Shown here: one piece after another, positions 9,047-15,994 of the stretch | Layout: each line of letters opens with the position of its first letter | Numbering within the stretch: position 1 is the first letter of the stretch | Made by a program: the position numbers and the translations under genes | The notes under the pieces: model-generated | Seen by the model: only the letters and a program-made list of their open reading frames with translations | The model's database searches: none | Told to the model about the DNA's origin: nothing | Assembly: GCF_009741375.1 (NCBI RefSeq) | Contig: NZ_WOWP01000062.1 | Span: 178,568 to 242,567 of the forward strand | DNA length: 64,000 nt | Direction of reading: 5' to 3' | Source of the DNA: Flavobacterium rakeshii | GTDB taxonomy: Bacteria > Bacteroidota > Bacteroidia > Flavobacteriales > Flavobacteriaceae

Positions 9047-9709
9047 TTGAAAAATTCCTTACACGTTCTTGCTATTGATGATCATGTGGTAGTCCTGGAA
9101 GGGTACCTCTCCATATTTAAGAATCTTGAGATAGCACAGCCCCACAGGTTGAAGTTTACTAAAGCGACTGACTGTAAAACAGGATATGAAGTTATAGTAA
9201 ACCAAACCGAACCCTTTGATGTCGCTGTTATTGATTACAGCATTCCTAATTTTCCCGATAAGAAACTTTTTTCGGGAGAGGACATTGCTATGCTTGTACG
9301 TAACCGTATGCCTAAGTGCAAAATTATTATGATGACCATGCATAAAGAAATGGACATCATGGAAAGGATATTGGACAAAGTGAAGCCCGAAGGTTTTATT
9401 AATAAAAGCGATTGTAGTACAGATGAACTTATTGATGGTTTTAATAAGGTGATGAAAAACGAAGTTTATCACTCTAAAACCGTTAGTGATCATATTAAAC
9501 GTATAGAAAAAGGCATAGTGTTTGATGCTATAGATCTGAAAATTATTCAGCTACTTTCTAAAGGTATTAAGAATAAAAACCTTGAAAAATATATACCATT
9601 ATCTTCCAGCGCAATAGAGAAGAGAAAGTACAAATTAAAGCGTGTTCTTGATATTAAGGGCGACGATGAAGATCTTATAAATACTGCGAGAAAACTAGGC
9701 TACATATAG
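9047..9709 (+). CDS. Two-component response regulator with C-terminal HTH
   Basis: 220 residues when started at the TTG at 9047, which gives the natural beginning MKNSLHVLAIDDH; the frame is open back to 9005 and another TTG at 9014 would add 11 residues, but there is no in-frame ATG. The receiver domain has the acidic pair (AIDDH), the phospho-acceptor Asp in VAVIDYSIPN, Thr in MMTMHKE and the Lys in FINKSD. The C-terminal ~65 residues resemble a diverged LuxR/NarL helix-turn-helix (IDLKIIQLLSKGIKNKNLEKYI, then SSSAIEKRKYKLKR). No kinase gene is nearby. Target unknown. Confidence 0.85.
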   Translation: MKNSLHVLAIDDHVVVLEGYLSIFKNLEIAQPHRLKFTKATDCKTGYEVIVNQTEPFDVAVIDYSIPNFPDKKLFSGEDIAMLVRNRMPKCKIIMMTMHKEMDIMERILDKVKPEGFINKSDCSTDELIDGFNKVMKNEVYHSKTVSDHIKRIEKGIVFDAIDLKIIQLLSKGIKNKNLEKYIPLSSSAIEKRKYKLKRVLDIKGDDEDLINTARKLGYI

Positions 9710-9778
9710 GTAGGGGTAATTGCTATTTCTGATTTGTTATAAAAAGATTATTCCTGTTAAAAAAAATATGTAAAAATG

Positions 9779-9805
9779 AGGAAAACCTTACAATTAGGTT
9801 TTCCT
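9779..9805 (+). terminator. Stem-loop after the response regulator
   Basis: Ten-base stem AGGAAAACCT / AGGTTTTCCT with a seven-base loop. The T run after it is weak, so it may work together with the palindrome 55 bases on. Confidence 0.55.
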
Positions 9806-9858
9806 TAAGCCGTTTCTATATCTAAATTAACCATCACCTTACTTTAATTTATTAGTTC

Positions 9859-9888
9859 ACCGCACAAACATGTACATGTTTGTGCGGT
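9859..9888 (+). terminator. 30-base perfect palindrome with T run
   Basis: Left arm ACCGCACAAACATGT and right arm its exact reverse complement with no loop, followed by TTCTTTTTTAT. It lies between convergent genes, so it most likely ends the plus-strand transcript; lack of a central loop also makes it a possible dimer-protein site. Confidence 0.6.
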
Positions 9889-9894
9889 TCTTTT

Positions 9895-10683
9895 TTATAG
9901 GCTATAACCTAAAGCCGTTTTTATTTTTTGTGACGATATTATTTTTCCTGCACTATTATTGTCTTCCGTAAATTCGGGCAAAGGGAGTTGCATTTCCTGT
10001 GCTTTTTGAGTGTAGTACTCTTTTCGAGTAGGGTGCTGGGATAAAGCTGCATTGAAAACTTCTCCCCAACTGTTTTTGTTTATAATAGCTTCTATAACCC
10101 CTATGCAGCTATCACGATCTATTAAATTTACCGGAGCATTAGGCTGTTGCAGGTTTTGTTTGCCGGCTAAATGATATACCGGATGTCTTTCTCCTCCATA
10201 TAGTCCTGCAAAACGTAGTGCAGTTGTTTTAAAATTTGGGTTTGATGCAAGAAGTTTTTCGGTTTCCAGTAATTGTTTGCCCGATTCGGTATCAGGAAAC
10301 GGAGGTGTATCTTCGGTAACAATACCATCATTTTTTTGTCCGTAAACCGATATAGAACTTATAAACAAAATGTTACTTATCCCTGCCTGTTCTATATAAG
10401 GAATAAGCTGTTCTATTTTTTGGGTAAAACTTTCGCTTCCTTCCGTTCTTAATTTTGGCGGAATATCGATAATTAAAATATCACTTTTGTTAAGAAATTC
10501 TGCCACATTTCCGTCTACAGATGTTGAGGTTAGGGAAACCAAATAAGGCTGTATGCCTTTGCTGTTTAATAGTTCCAGTTTTTGGGGCGAGGTAACCGAT
10601 CCTTTAACGGTAAACCCTTTTTCTATAAATGATTCGGCAAGCGGAAGCCCCAGCCACCCGCAGCCTAATAATGAGATTTGCAT
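9895..10683 (-). CDS. NAD(P)-binding epimerase/dehydratase-like protein (extended SDR, YeeZ-like)
   Basis: 262 residues. The N-terminus has a Rossmann dinucleotide-binding turn (ISLLGCGWLGLPLAESF, GxGxxG at 7-12). The middle holds the SDR strand LFISSISVYGQ, where Ser and Tyr of the SDR catalytic set would sit, although the usual YxxxK Lys is not evident. The rest (DRDSCIGVIEAI, VFNAALSQHPTRKEYY) matches the substrate half of atypical extended SDRs. Substrate unknown. Its ATG overlaps by one base the stop of the zinc-ribbon gene, so the two are co-translated. Confidence 0.8.
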   Translation of the reverse strand: MQISLLGCGWLGLPLAESFIEKGFTVKGSVTSPQKLELLNSKGIQPYLVSLTSTSVDGNVAEFLNKSDILIIDIPPKLRTEGSESFTQKIEQLIPYIEQAGISNILFISSISVYGQKNDGIVTEDTPPFPDTESGKQLLETEKLLASNPNFKTTALRFAGLYGGERHPVYHLAGKQNLQQPNAPVNLIDRDSCIGVIEAIINKNSWGEVFNAALSQHPTRKEYYTQKAQEMQLPLPEFTEDNNSAGKIISSQKIKTALGYSL

Positions 10684-11039
10684 TATTGTGAAATGTCTTT
10701 TTTAACCAGTATATAATAATCGTTTTCAAGCGGCATGTATCCCTGTTCGTAAACAAAATAATAGGTATTGCCGTTTTTGGTTTGCAGCAGGTTAGTAAAA
10801 TAATCAAAGTCAAAACCTTTTGATAAAAGCTTTGACTTTGTTGTTTTGGTTTTACCCTCTACATTAATTCCTGCAAGTATACGGTAGTTTTTGCGCAAAC
10901 GGTTATTAATATTGCGCATATAATTATTACTGTCTTTGTTTATCTTGTTATTGTAGGCATTGCGGCAGGCATCGCTGCAAAACTTTTTATCTTCACGACC
11001 TACAATAATATCTCCGCACTCGGGACAGGTTCTGGACAT
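10683..11039 (-). CDS. Small N-terminal zinc-ribbon protein, function unknown
   Basis: 118 residues. Four cysteines at the N-terminus (CPEC at 5-8, then CSDAC) form a zinc ribbon of the CxxC-x12-CxxxC type. The rest is basic and shows a short beta-rich C-terminal part (NTYYFVYEQGYMPLENDYYILV). I recognise it only as a conserved flavobacterial protein. It lies six bases after the GNAT-nitrilase gene and overlaps the epimerase gene, so the three form an operon. Confidence 0.75.
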   Translation of the reverse strand: MSRTCPECGDIIVGREDKKFCSDACRNAYNNKINKDSNNYMRNINNRLRKNYRILAGINVEGKTKTTKSKLLSKGFDFDYFTNLLQTKNGNTYYFVYEQGYMPLENDYYILVKKDISQ

Positions 11040-11044
11040 TGCAT

Positions 11045-12613
11045 TTATTTTTTGGTTGATGTAGTATCTACAGGAGCCGGTTTAGCTACGTTTAACTTCT
11101 TAATCTTATATAAATCATCCCTTCGGTCTTTTAAAATACGAACACTACCATATTCGTGAAGCTCTTTTAAAAGGTTGAGGTCAACGTCTACAATAAGAGT
11201 CATTTCGGTATTTGGCGTTGTTTCGGCCTTTACCCCGTTTGAAGGAAATGCAAAGTCAGACGGCGTAAACACAGCCGTTTGTGCATACTGAATATCCATG
11301 TTGTTTACTCCCGGCAGGTTACCCACACATCCGGCAATAGCCACATAACATTCGTTTTCAATAGCTCTTGCCTGTGCACAGTGTTTTACCCTTGTGTATC
11401 CGTTTTGAGTGTCGGTAAGGAAAGGAACAAACAATATATCCATACCCTCATCGGCAAGTAATCGTGACAATTCAGGGAATTCCACATCATAACATATCAT
11501 TATCCCTATTTTACCACAGTCGGTATCAAAGGTTTTGATTTCATTACCACCCTTCATACCCCAGTAATGTACCTCATTTGGCGTGATGTGTATTTTGGCA
11601 TACATTTCACTACTACCATCCCTTTTACAAAGGAAACCTACATTATACAGGTTGCCGTCTTCAAACATAGGCATGCTACCGGTAATGATATTTATATTGT
11701 ATGAGATTGCCATTTCCTGAAAGCGTTTTTTGATAGGTTCGCAATAGCGGGCAATCTCCCTAATGGCATCGGCTTCACTAAGGTGGTTAAAGTCGGCCAT
11801 TAGCGGCGCCACAAATAACTCAGGGAACAGGGCGAAATCACTGCCGTAGCCCGATACCGCATCGATAAAAAACTCGGCCTGTTCAAACAGGGCTTCAAGG
11901 TTAGGTAGCGGACGCATTTGCCATTGTACCAACCCTAGACGGATAACACTCTTTACGGTGTTAATAAGTTTAGGGCTCTTATCGTAATAAATGTTGTTCC
12001 ACTCCATTAATACGGCATATTCCTGCGAACTCTTATCACCCTCCAGGTAGTTGCGCATTACACGTATAACGTGGAAGTCATTGCTCAGCTGGAAAGAAAG
12101 TACAGGGTCATGCAGTTCCTTAAGTCGCACCTTGTCTATATATTCTTTAGGGCTTAAGTCTTTGGAATGTTCATTATAGTTGGGAATCCTTCCGGCAAAT
12201 ATTATCGATTTAAGGTTTAATTGTTCACACAGTTCCTTACGGGCATCATACAAACGCCTGCCTAATCGAAGTCCGCGATATTCAGGGTGTATAAATACAT
12301 CTATACCATAAAGTACCTCTCCGTCATAATCGTGTGTTTTGAATGATGAGTTTCCGGTAATCTTATCATAAGTATGTGTGGAGGTTGCCTTTTTATAATC
12401 GACAATAAGGGAAAGGGCCGAGCCTACCACTTTACCGTCTACCAAAATAACAAGTTGACCTTCGGGGAAAATCTTCAATAGTTTTTCTATATCCTTTTCC
12501 GTCCAGTAAGGCTCTTCCATGTCGTTGTAGGCATGCTGCATGGAAATTTTTAACTGTTTGTAATCCTCAATCTGAAGGTTGCGTAATTCAACCTTATTTA
12601 TCTCAATCTGCAT
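11045..12613 (-). CDS. Fused GNAT N-acetyltransferase and nitrilase-family hydrolase
   Basis: 522 residues in two domains. Residues ~1-215 are a GNAT acetyltransferase with the acetyl-CoA loop (HPEYRGLRLGRRLYDARKEL). Residues ~225-505 are a carbon-nitrogen hydrolase with all three catalytic residues: Glu in FALFPELF, Lys in YAKIHITPNE and Cys in IMICYDVEFPE. This fusion is known in bacteria and archaea, but its substrate is not settled. Both catalytic sets look intact. First gene of a three-gene minus-strand operon; divergent from ssb across 163 bases that should hold both promoters. Confidence 0.9.
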   Translation of the reverse strand: MQIEINKVELRNLQIEDYKQLKISMQHAYNDMEEPYWTEKDIEKLLKIFPEGQLVILVDGKVVGSALSLIVDYKKATSTHTYDKITGNSSFKTHDYDGEVLYGIDVFIHPEYRGLRLGRRLYDARKELCEQLNLKSIIFAGRIPNYNEHSKDLSPKEYIDKVRLKELHDPVLSFQLSNDFHVIRVMRNYLEGDKSSQEYAVLMEWNNIYYDKSPKLINTVKSVIRLGLVQWQMRPLPNLEALFEQAEFFIDAVSGYGSDFALFPELFVAPLMADFNHLSEADAIREIARYCEPIKKRFQEMAISYNINIITGSMPMFEDGNLYNVGFLCKRDGSSEMYAKIHITPNEVHYWGMKGGNEIKTFDTDCGKIGIMICYDVEFPELSRLLADEGMDILFVPFLTDTQNGYTRVKHCAQARAIENECYVAIAGCVGNLPGVNNMDIQYAQTAVFTPSDFAFPSNGVKAETTPNTEMTLIVDVDLNLLKELHEYGSVRILKDRRDDLYKIKKLNVAKPAPVDTTSTKK

Positions 12614-12776
12614 AAATTTTTGGTTTTAAGTAAATATACGACAAAAAGCCATTTACAAACGTTTACAAATAGTTATAACCGACAGTAAATAGTTAAAAAC
12701 CGGTTAAAGTTTTAAGGTTGCTACATCTTTGCACTGTACAGTTCAAATAACATTAACATTAAAAACAGTATACGCC

Positions 12777-13109
12777 ATGAATGCATTAAAAAACAAAGTA
12801 CAGTTAATAGGTAACGCAGGGAATGATCCTGAGATTAAAATTTTTGAAGCAGGTAAAAAATTAGCCCGATTAATTATTGCTACAAACGAGACCTATTATA
12901 ATGACAAGGGGGAAAAGAAAACCGATACCCAGTGGCATACAGTAACCGCCTGGGGGAAGGCTGCCGAGATTATAGAGAAGTATGTAAAGAAAGGGAAAGA
13001 GGTAGCTATAGAAGGTAAGCTAACACACAGAACTTATGATGACCGTAACGGAGAGAAACGCTATATAACCGAGGTTATAGTTAGTGATGTATTGCTTTTC
13101 GGTAAATAA
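12777..13109 (+). CDS. ssb: Single-stranded DNA-binding protein, short form without acidic tail
   Basis: 110 residues from the ATG at 12777 (MNALKNKVQLIGNAG); an in-frame ATG at 12729 adds 16 residues unlike SSB and was rejected. The OB fold is complete (IGNAGNDPEIK, TDTQWHTVTAWGKAAEII, VEGKL-like VAIEGKLTHRTYDDRNGEKRY split over the dimer strand). The protein stops right after the last strand (VSDVLLFGK) and lacks the Gly-rich linker and acidic DDIPF-type tip that recruits partner proteins. It is therefore likely a secondary SSB paralogue, used perhaps in recombination or competence (inference). Confidence 0.9.
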   Translation: MNALKNKVQLIGNAGNDPEIKIFEAGKKLARLIIATNETYYNDKGEKKTDTQWHTVTAWGKAAEIIEKYVKKGKEVAIEGKLTHRTYDDRNGEKRYITEVIVSDVLLFGK

Positions 13110-13137
13110 AAAAGGCGCTTGAATAAAGCGCCTTTTT
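13107..13137. terminator. Bidirectional terminator between ssb and the XRE regulator
   Basis: AAAAAAGGCGCTT / AAGCGCCTTTTTT-type stem (about 12 bases) with A run on one side and T run on the other; serves both convergent genes. Confidence 0.85.
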
Positions 13138-13139
13138 TA

Positions 13140-13886
13140 TTACCATGGTTTTTGCCTTAATGAGGCTATAGTGTTTTCCATTTGCTGTAGTCGTTGTTCC
13201 AGTGCACTGTCTCCGCTATGCATGGTGTAGCGAAAAACATGTATTACCCTCCAGGCAGCTTTAATATCTCCTGTACTTATCAGTACAGGTTCTACGCCGG
13301 GGTGGTTTGCTGTTAACATTACCGTATTATTATTGTAGGTAAGTTTCCTAAAGTAAATTTGGTTGTTAGCAACAATTACGCTTAACTCACCTGCCAGGGT
13401 TGCTAATTCGGTTAGCGGAACCGTTACACCTATTATAGTGTCTTTTGGAAAAAAACCGTTAGATCCGCCACTCATAGTAAGATCATCTATCACAAAAGCC
13501 ATCTTATCCTTGCCTGAAACATGAGGCAATTTTACAGTTGGTAATTCTTCGTTGCTAATATTATTAGCAATGTTGGCTAAAAAATGTTGCTTTACTTCTT
13601 CGGTAACACAGGTAATACCATCAAAATCATCATTACTGTAAGAAGATTCTGTTGTTATAGCCTCGTTAAAGCGTAATAAGCGGTTTACGGTTAGCTCTTT
13701 TGTGAGTAGTTCATCAAGTCCGATGCTAAAATAATTAGCAATTTTTACAACCGTGTCGATTTTAGGATTACTTCGTCCTTCTTCATATGCTCCAAGCGTA
13801 GCACGCTTTAAATCAAAGAGATCGGCGAATTCCTGCTGACTCATATTCCTTACACTTCGTATCTTTTTTAGGTTCTTTCCAAACAT
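13140..13886 (-). CDS. XRE-family repressor with S24/LexA-like C-terminal domain
   Basis: 248 residues. Residues 1-60 form a Cro/CI helix-turn-helix (MSQQEFADLFDLKRATLGAYEEGRSNPKID). A linker follows, and residues ~115-225 resemble the S24 peptidase-like fold of phage repressors (FFPKDTIIGVTV, ELSVIVANNQIYFRKL, MLTANHPGVEPVLI). Aligned by eye, the catalytic Ser appears to be Thr and the Lys to be Arg, so self-cleavage is doubtful. It is divergent from the PspA-flotillin-ATPase operon with an array of GCTAA sites between, so it is probably the repressor of that operon and of itself (inference). Confidence 0.85.
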   Translation of the reverse strand: MFGKNLKKIRSVRNMSQQEFADLFDLKRATLGAYEEGRSNPKIDTVVKIANYFSIGLDELLTKELTVNRLLRFNEAITTESSYSNDDFDGITCVTEEVKQHFLANIANNISNEELPTVKLPHVSGKDKMAFVIDDLTMSGGSNGFFPKDTIIGVTVPLTELATLAGELSVIVANNQIYFRKLTYNNNTVMLTANHPGVEPVLISTGDIKAAWRVIHVFRYTMHSGDSALEQRLQQMENTIASLRQKPW

Positions 13887-14048
13887 GCTAAAAATATTTT
13901 TGCTAATTTTATTTGCAAATTGTGTTAATTATTGTAAATTTGTACTAACAATATTAGCAAATGTAGTAAATAATGCTAATATGATGAGCATGTTAAGTTA
14001 AAAAGTTGTAAAAAATGTTTAAAAAACCTTTAAACATAACTTGCTAAA
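13884..14048. promoter_or_regulatory. Array of GCTAA/TTAGC operator-like sites between the repressor and the PspA operon
   Basis: Six related words lie in 165 bases: ATGCTAAA (13886-13893), TTTGCTAA (13899-13906), palindrome TTTGCAAA (13912-13919), TTAGCAAA (13954-13961, exact reverse complement of the second), ATGCTAAT (13973-13980) and TTGCTAAA (14041-14048). The exact inverted pair is 55 bases apart centre to centre. This fits several dimer sites of the divergent XRE regulator, but the region is AT-rich so some matches may be chance. Confidence 0.5.
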
Positions 14049-14093
14049 AAACGGAAAAACAACGAGTTTTATAAATTATTTAATACCTGTAAG

Positions 14094-14489
14094 ATGAAAG
14101 ATTATTTTGGAGTGGTAAAAAATTACCTGAATGAGCTTCAGCTGGAAATAAAATACGAGAATGCTAAAGATGGTGTTTTTGTAGTGGACAGCGAGCAGGA
14201 TGGTATTGTTAACCTTATTATATGTGTAGCACATCCTATCGTTATTTTTGAGCAGTTTTTGTTTGAGGTAAAGTCTGATGATGTTAACGTATTTAAGGCA
14301 CTACTTCAAAAAAACCGCGATATTATTCATGGGGCTTTTGTTCTTGATGATGCAGGTCGAAAAGTAATTTTCAGAGACTCACTTCAACTCGAAAATTTAG
14401 ATCAAAATGAGTTTGAGGCAACATTAAATTCGCTCAGCCTGCTGTTGAGTGAGTATTCGGAACAAATTATAAACTTTTCAAAAAATTAA
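14094..14489 (+). CDS. YbjN/YjfI-like small protein, first gene of the PspA operon
   Basis: 131 residues, no signal peptide or membrane helix. The pattern of helix, then several strands (GVFVVDSEQDGIVNLIICV, IFEQFLFEV), then helix, strand pair (GAFVLDDAGRKVIFRDSL) and a long C-terminal helix (FEATLNSLSLLLSEYSEQI) is that of the type III-chaperone-like YbjN or DUF2170/YjfI families. In Proteobacteria YjfI sits directly before a PspA paralogue, which supports this reading. It is five bases from pspA. Exact family membership is uncertain; the operon role is the stronger inference. Confidence 0.65.
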   Translation: MKDYFGVVKNYLNELQLEIKYENAKDGVFVVDSEQDGIVNLIICVAHPIVIFEQFLFEVKSDDVNVFKALLQKNRDIIHGAFVLDDAGRKVIFRDSLQLENLDQNEFEATLNSLSLLLSEYSEQIINFSKN

Positions 14490-14494
14490 AAGCT

Positions 14495-15211
14495 ATGAAA
14501 TTTCTAAGAAGACTATTTAAAATCGGGCAGGCCGAAGTGCATCACACGATTGACAATATGGAAGATCCTATAAAAATGACCGAACAGGGAATTAGGGATA
14601 TGAAAGATGATCTTGACAAAAGCCTGGAAGCACTGGCTCAGGTTAAGGCTATGAGCATTCGTGCTAAAAACGAAGTGGAACAATACGGCAACACTGCCGA
14701 AGACTATACCGAGAAAGCCATGCTTATTTTAAAGAAGGCACAAAAAGGTGAAATGGATGCAACTGAGGCCGACAGACTGGCTACCGAAGCGCTGGTTAAA
14801 AAAGAAGAAGCGCTGGGTCACCAGAAAAGAGCCGAAGGCGACAAGGAGAAGTTTGACCAAAATGTGGTACAAATGGAAGCTAATGTGCAAACCATTAAGC
14901 ATAATATAAGCAAGTGGGAAAACGAACTTAAAATATTGCGTTCAAGGGTTAAGGTGGCCGATGCTACTAAGAGCCTGAACAAGCAAATGGCAAAAATAGA
15001 TAGCAACGGTACCATATCACTGCTGGAGCGTATGAAGGAAAAAGTGAATCAGGAAGAGGCACTTGCCGAGGCTTATGGTGATATTGCCAATGCATCTAAA
15101 TCTGTAGACGATGAAATTAACAGGGCTGTTGATGTTAAAAAAACAAAAGCAACCAGTGAGCTTGAAAAGTTAAAAGAGCAACTGGGCTTAGGTAACAGCC
15201 TGCAAGAGTAG
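14495..15211 (+). CDS. pspA: PspA/IM30 (Vipp1-ESCRT-III superfamily) membrane-stress protein
   Basis: 238 residues, almost wholly helical. The N-terminus (FLRRLFKIGQAEVHHTIDNMEDPIKM) is the PspA amphipathic helix and first core helix; the long coiled coil runs from about 25 to 220 with the family pattern of charged heptads (ALAQVKAMSIRAKNEVEQY, MEANVQTIKHNISKWENEL). PspA proteins coat and repair damaged inner membrane and are related to ESCRT-III. Here it is not beside pspBC or pspF but beside an OB-fold membrane protein, a flotillin and a giant AAA+ ATPase. Confidence 0.92.
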   Translation: MKFLRRLFKIGQAEVHHTIDNMEDPIKMTEQGIRDMKDDLDKSLEALAQVKAMSIRAKNEVEQYGNTAEDYTEKAMLILKKAQKGEMDATEADRLATEALVKKEEALGHQKRAEGDKEKFDQNVVQMEANVQTIKHNISKWENELKILRSRVKVADATKSLNKQMAKIDSNGTISLLERMKEKVNQEEALAEAYGDIANASKSVDDEINRAVDVKKTKATSELEKLKEQLGLGNSLQE

Positions 15212-15224
15212 TAAATAAAAAACA

Positions 15225-15878
15225 ATGAAGGAATTAATAGAAATTTCTTTTTCACCTGTCAATGCATTTTTCTCTATTATGTCAATCATAATGGTACTGT
15301 ACTGGCTGTTGGTTATCATAGCAGGACTGGATCCTGATTTGCTTAGCGTTGATTTTGACGCGGCAGATATTGATGCTGATTTTAACAGTGATGTTACCGG
15401 GAGCGAAAATGCGGCAGAAGGCAGCGGATTTATGAGAATGCTGGAGTATTTTAATTTTGACGAACTCCCGCTCATGTTCATAATAACCATCATCTTTTTC
15501 TCCATGTGGTTTATAGGGGTTAACGTTACCTATTACATTGGGATAGAAAGTATATGGCTGGGAATACTGCTGCTTATTCCAAATTTTATACTGAGCCTTT
15601 TTATTGTGAAACTTTTAAGCAAACCTTTGGGATACCTATACAAACAGATAAACCATAAGGGTGAGCCCGAAATAGATTTTTTAGGGAGGAGATGCACTGT
15701 TGTATCTACCATAGCACACGATAAGATAGGGCAGGTGGAACTGACGGTTAACGGAGATCCCATAAAGATTTATGCTAAAAGTAATACTGAAGAAAAACTA
15801 GTAGCAGGACAGCAGGCGGTTATAGTGGGAGAAAGTGAAGACAGGAAATTTTACCTCGTTGAAAAATTCGAATATTAA
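15225..15878 (+). CDS. OB-fold membrane protein (YqiJ/NfeD-like)
   Basis: 217 residues. A membrane helix at about 13-33 (IMSIIMVLYWLLVIIAG) is followed by a very acidic stretch (VDFDAADIDADF), then two membrane helices at about 84-131, and a soluble C-terminal OB fold (about 145-217; FLGRRCTVVSTIAHDKIGQVEL ... GQQAVIVGES). This is the layout of YqiJ, the partner of the flotillin YqiK in E. coli, and of the NfeD proteins that pair with flotillins in general. Thirteen bases after pspA and upstream of the flotillin gene. Confidence 0.85.
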   Translation: MKELIEISFSPVNAFFSIMSIIMVLYWLLVIIAGLDPDLLSVDFDAADIDADFNSDVTGSENAAEGSGFMRMLEYFNFDELPLMFIITIIFFSMWFIGVNVTYYIGIESIWLGILLLIPNFILSLFIVKLLSKPLGYLYKQINHKGEPEIDFLGRRCTVVSTIAHDKIGQVELTVNGDPIKIYAKSNTEEKLVAGQQAVIVGESEDRKFYLVEKFEY

Positions 15879-15891
15879 AAACTAACCAACC

Positions 15892-15966
15892 ATGTTATCA
15901 GTTATTTTTCACTTTATTGCAGCCGTTACGACTGTGATACGAACCATTATTGAATATATTTTTTAA
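15892..15966 (+). CDS. Possible 24-residue membrane peptide in the PspA-flotillin operon
   Basis: ATG at 15892, TAA at 15964-15966. The product (MLSVIFHFIAAVTTV plus nine more residues) is one hydrophobic helix of about 20 residues with a single Arg. It fits exactly in the 116-base gap between the OB-fold gene and the flotillin gene. Its start is preceded by AACTAACCAACC, nearly the same leader as that before the giant ATPase start at 18177 (AAACTAAACCAACC), which suggests real translation. No homologue is recognised; it could still be chance. Confidence 0.45.
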   Translation: MLSVIFHFIAAVTTVIRTIIEYIF

Positions 15967-15994
15967 CCAATTATTATAACCAATTAAAATTAAA

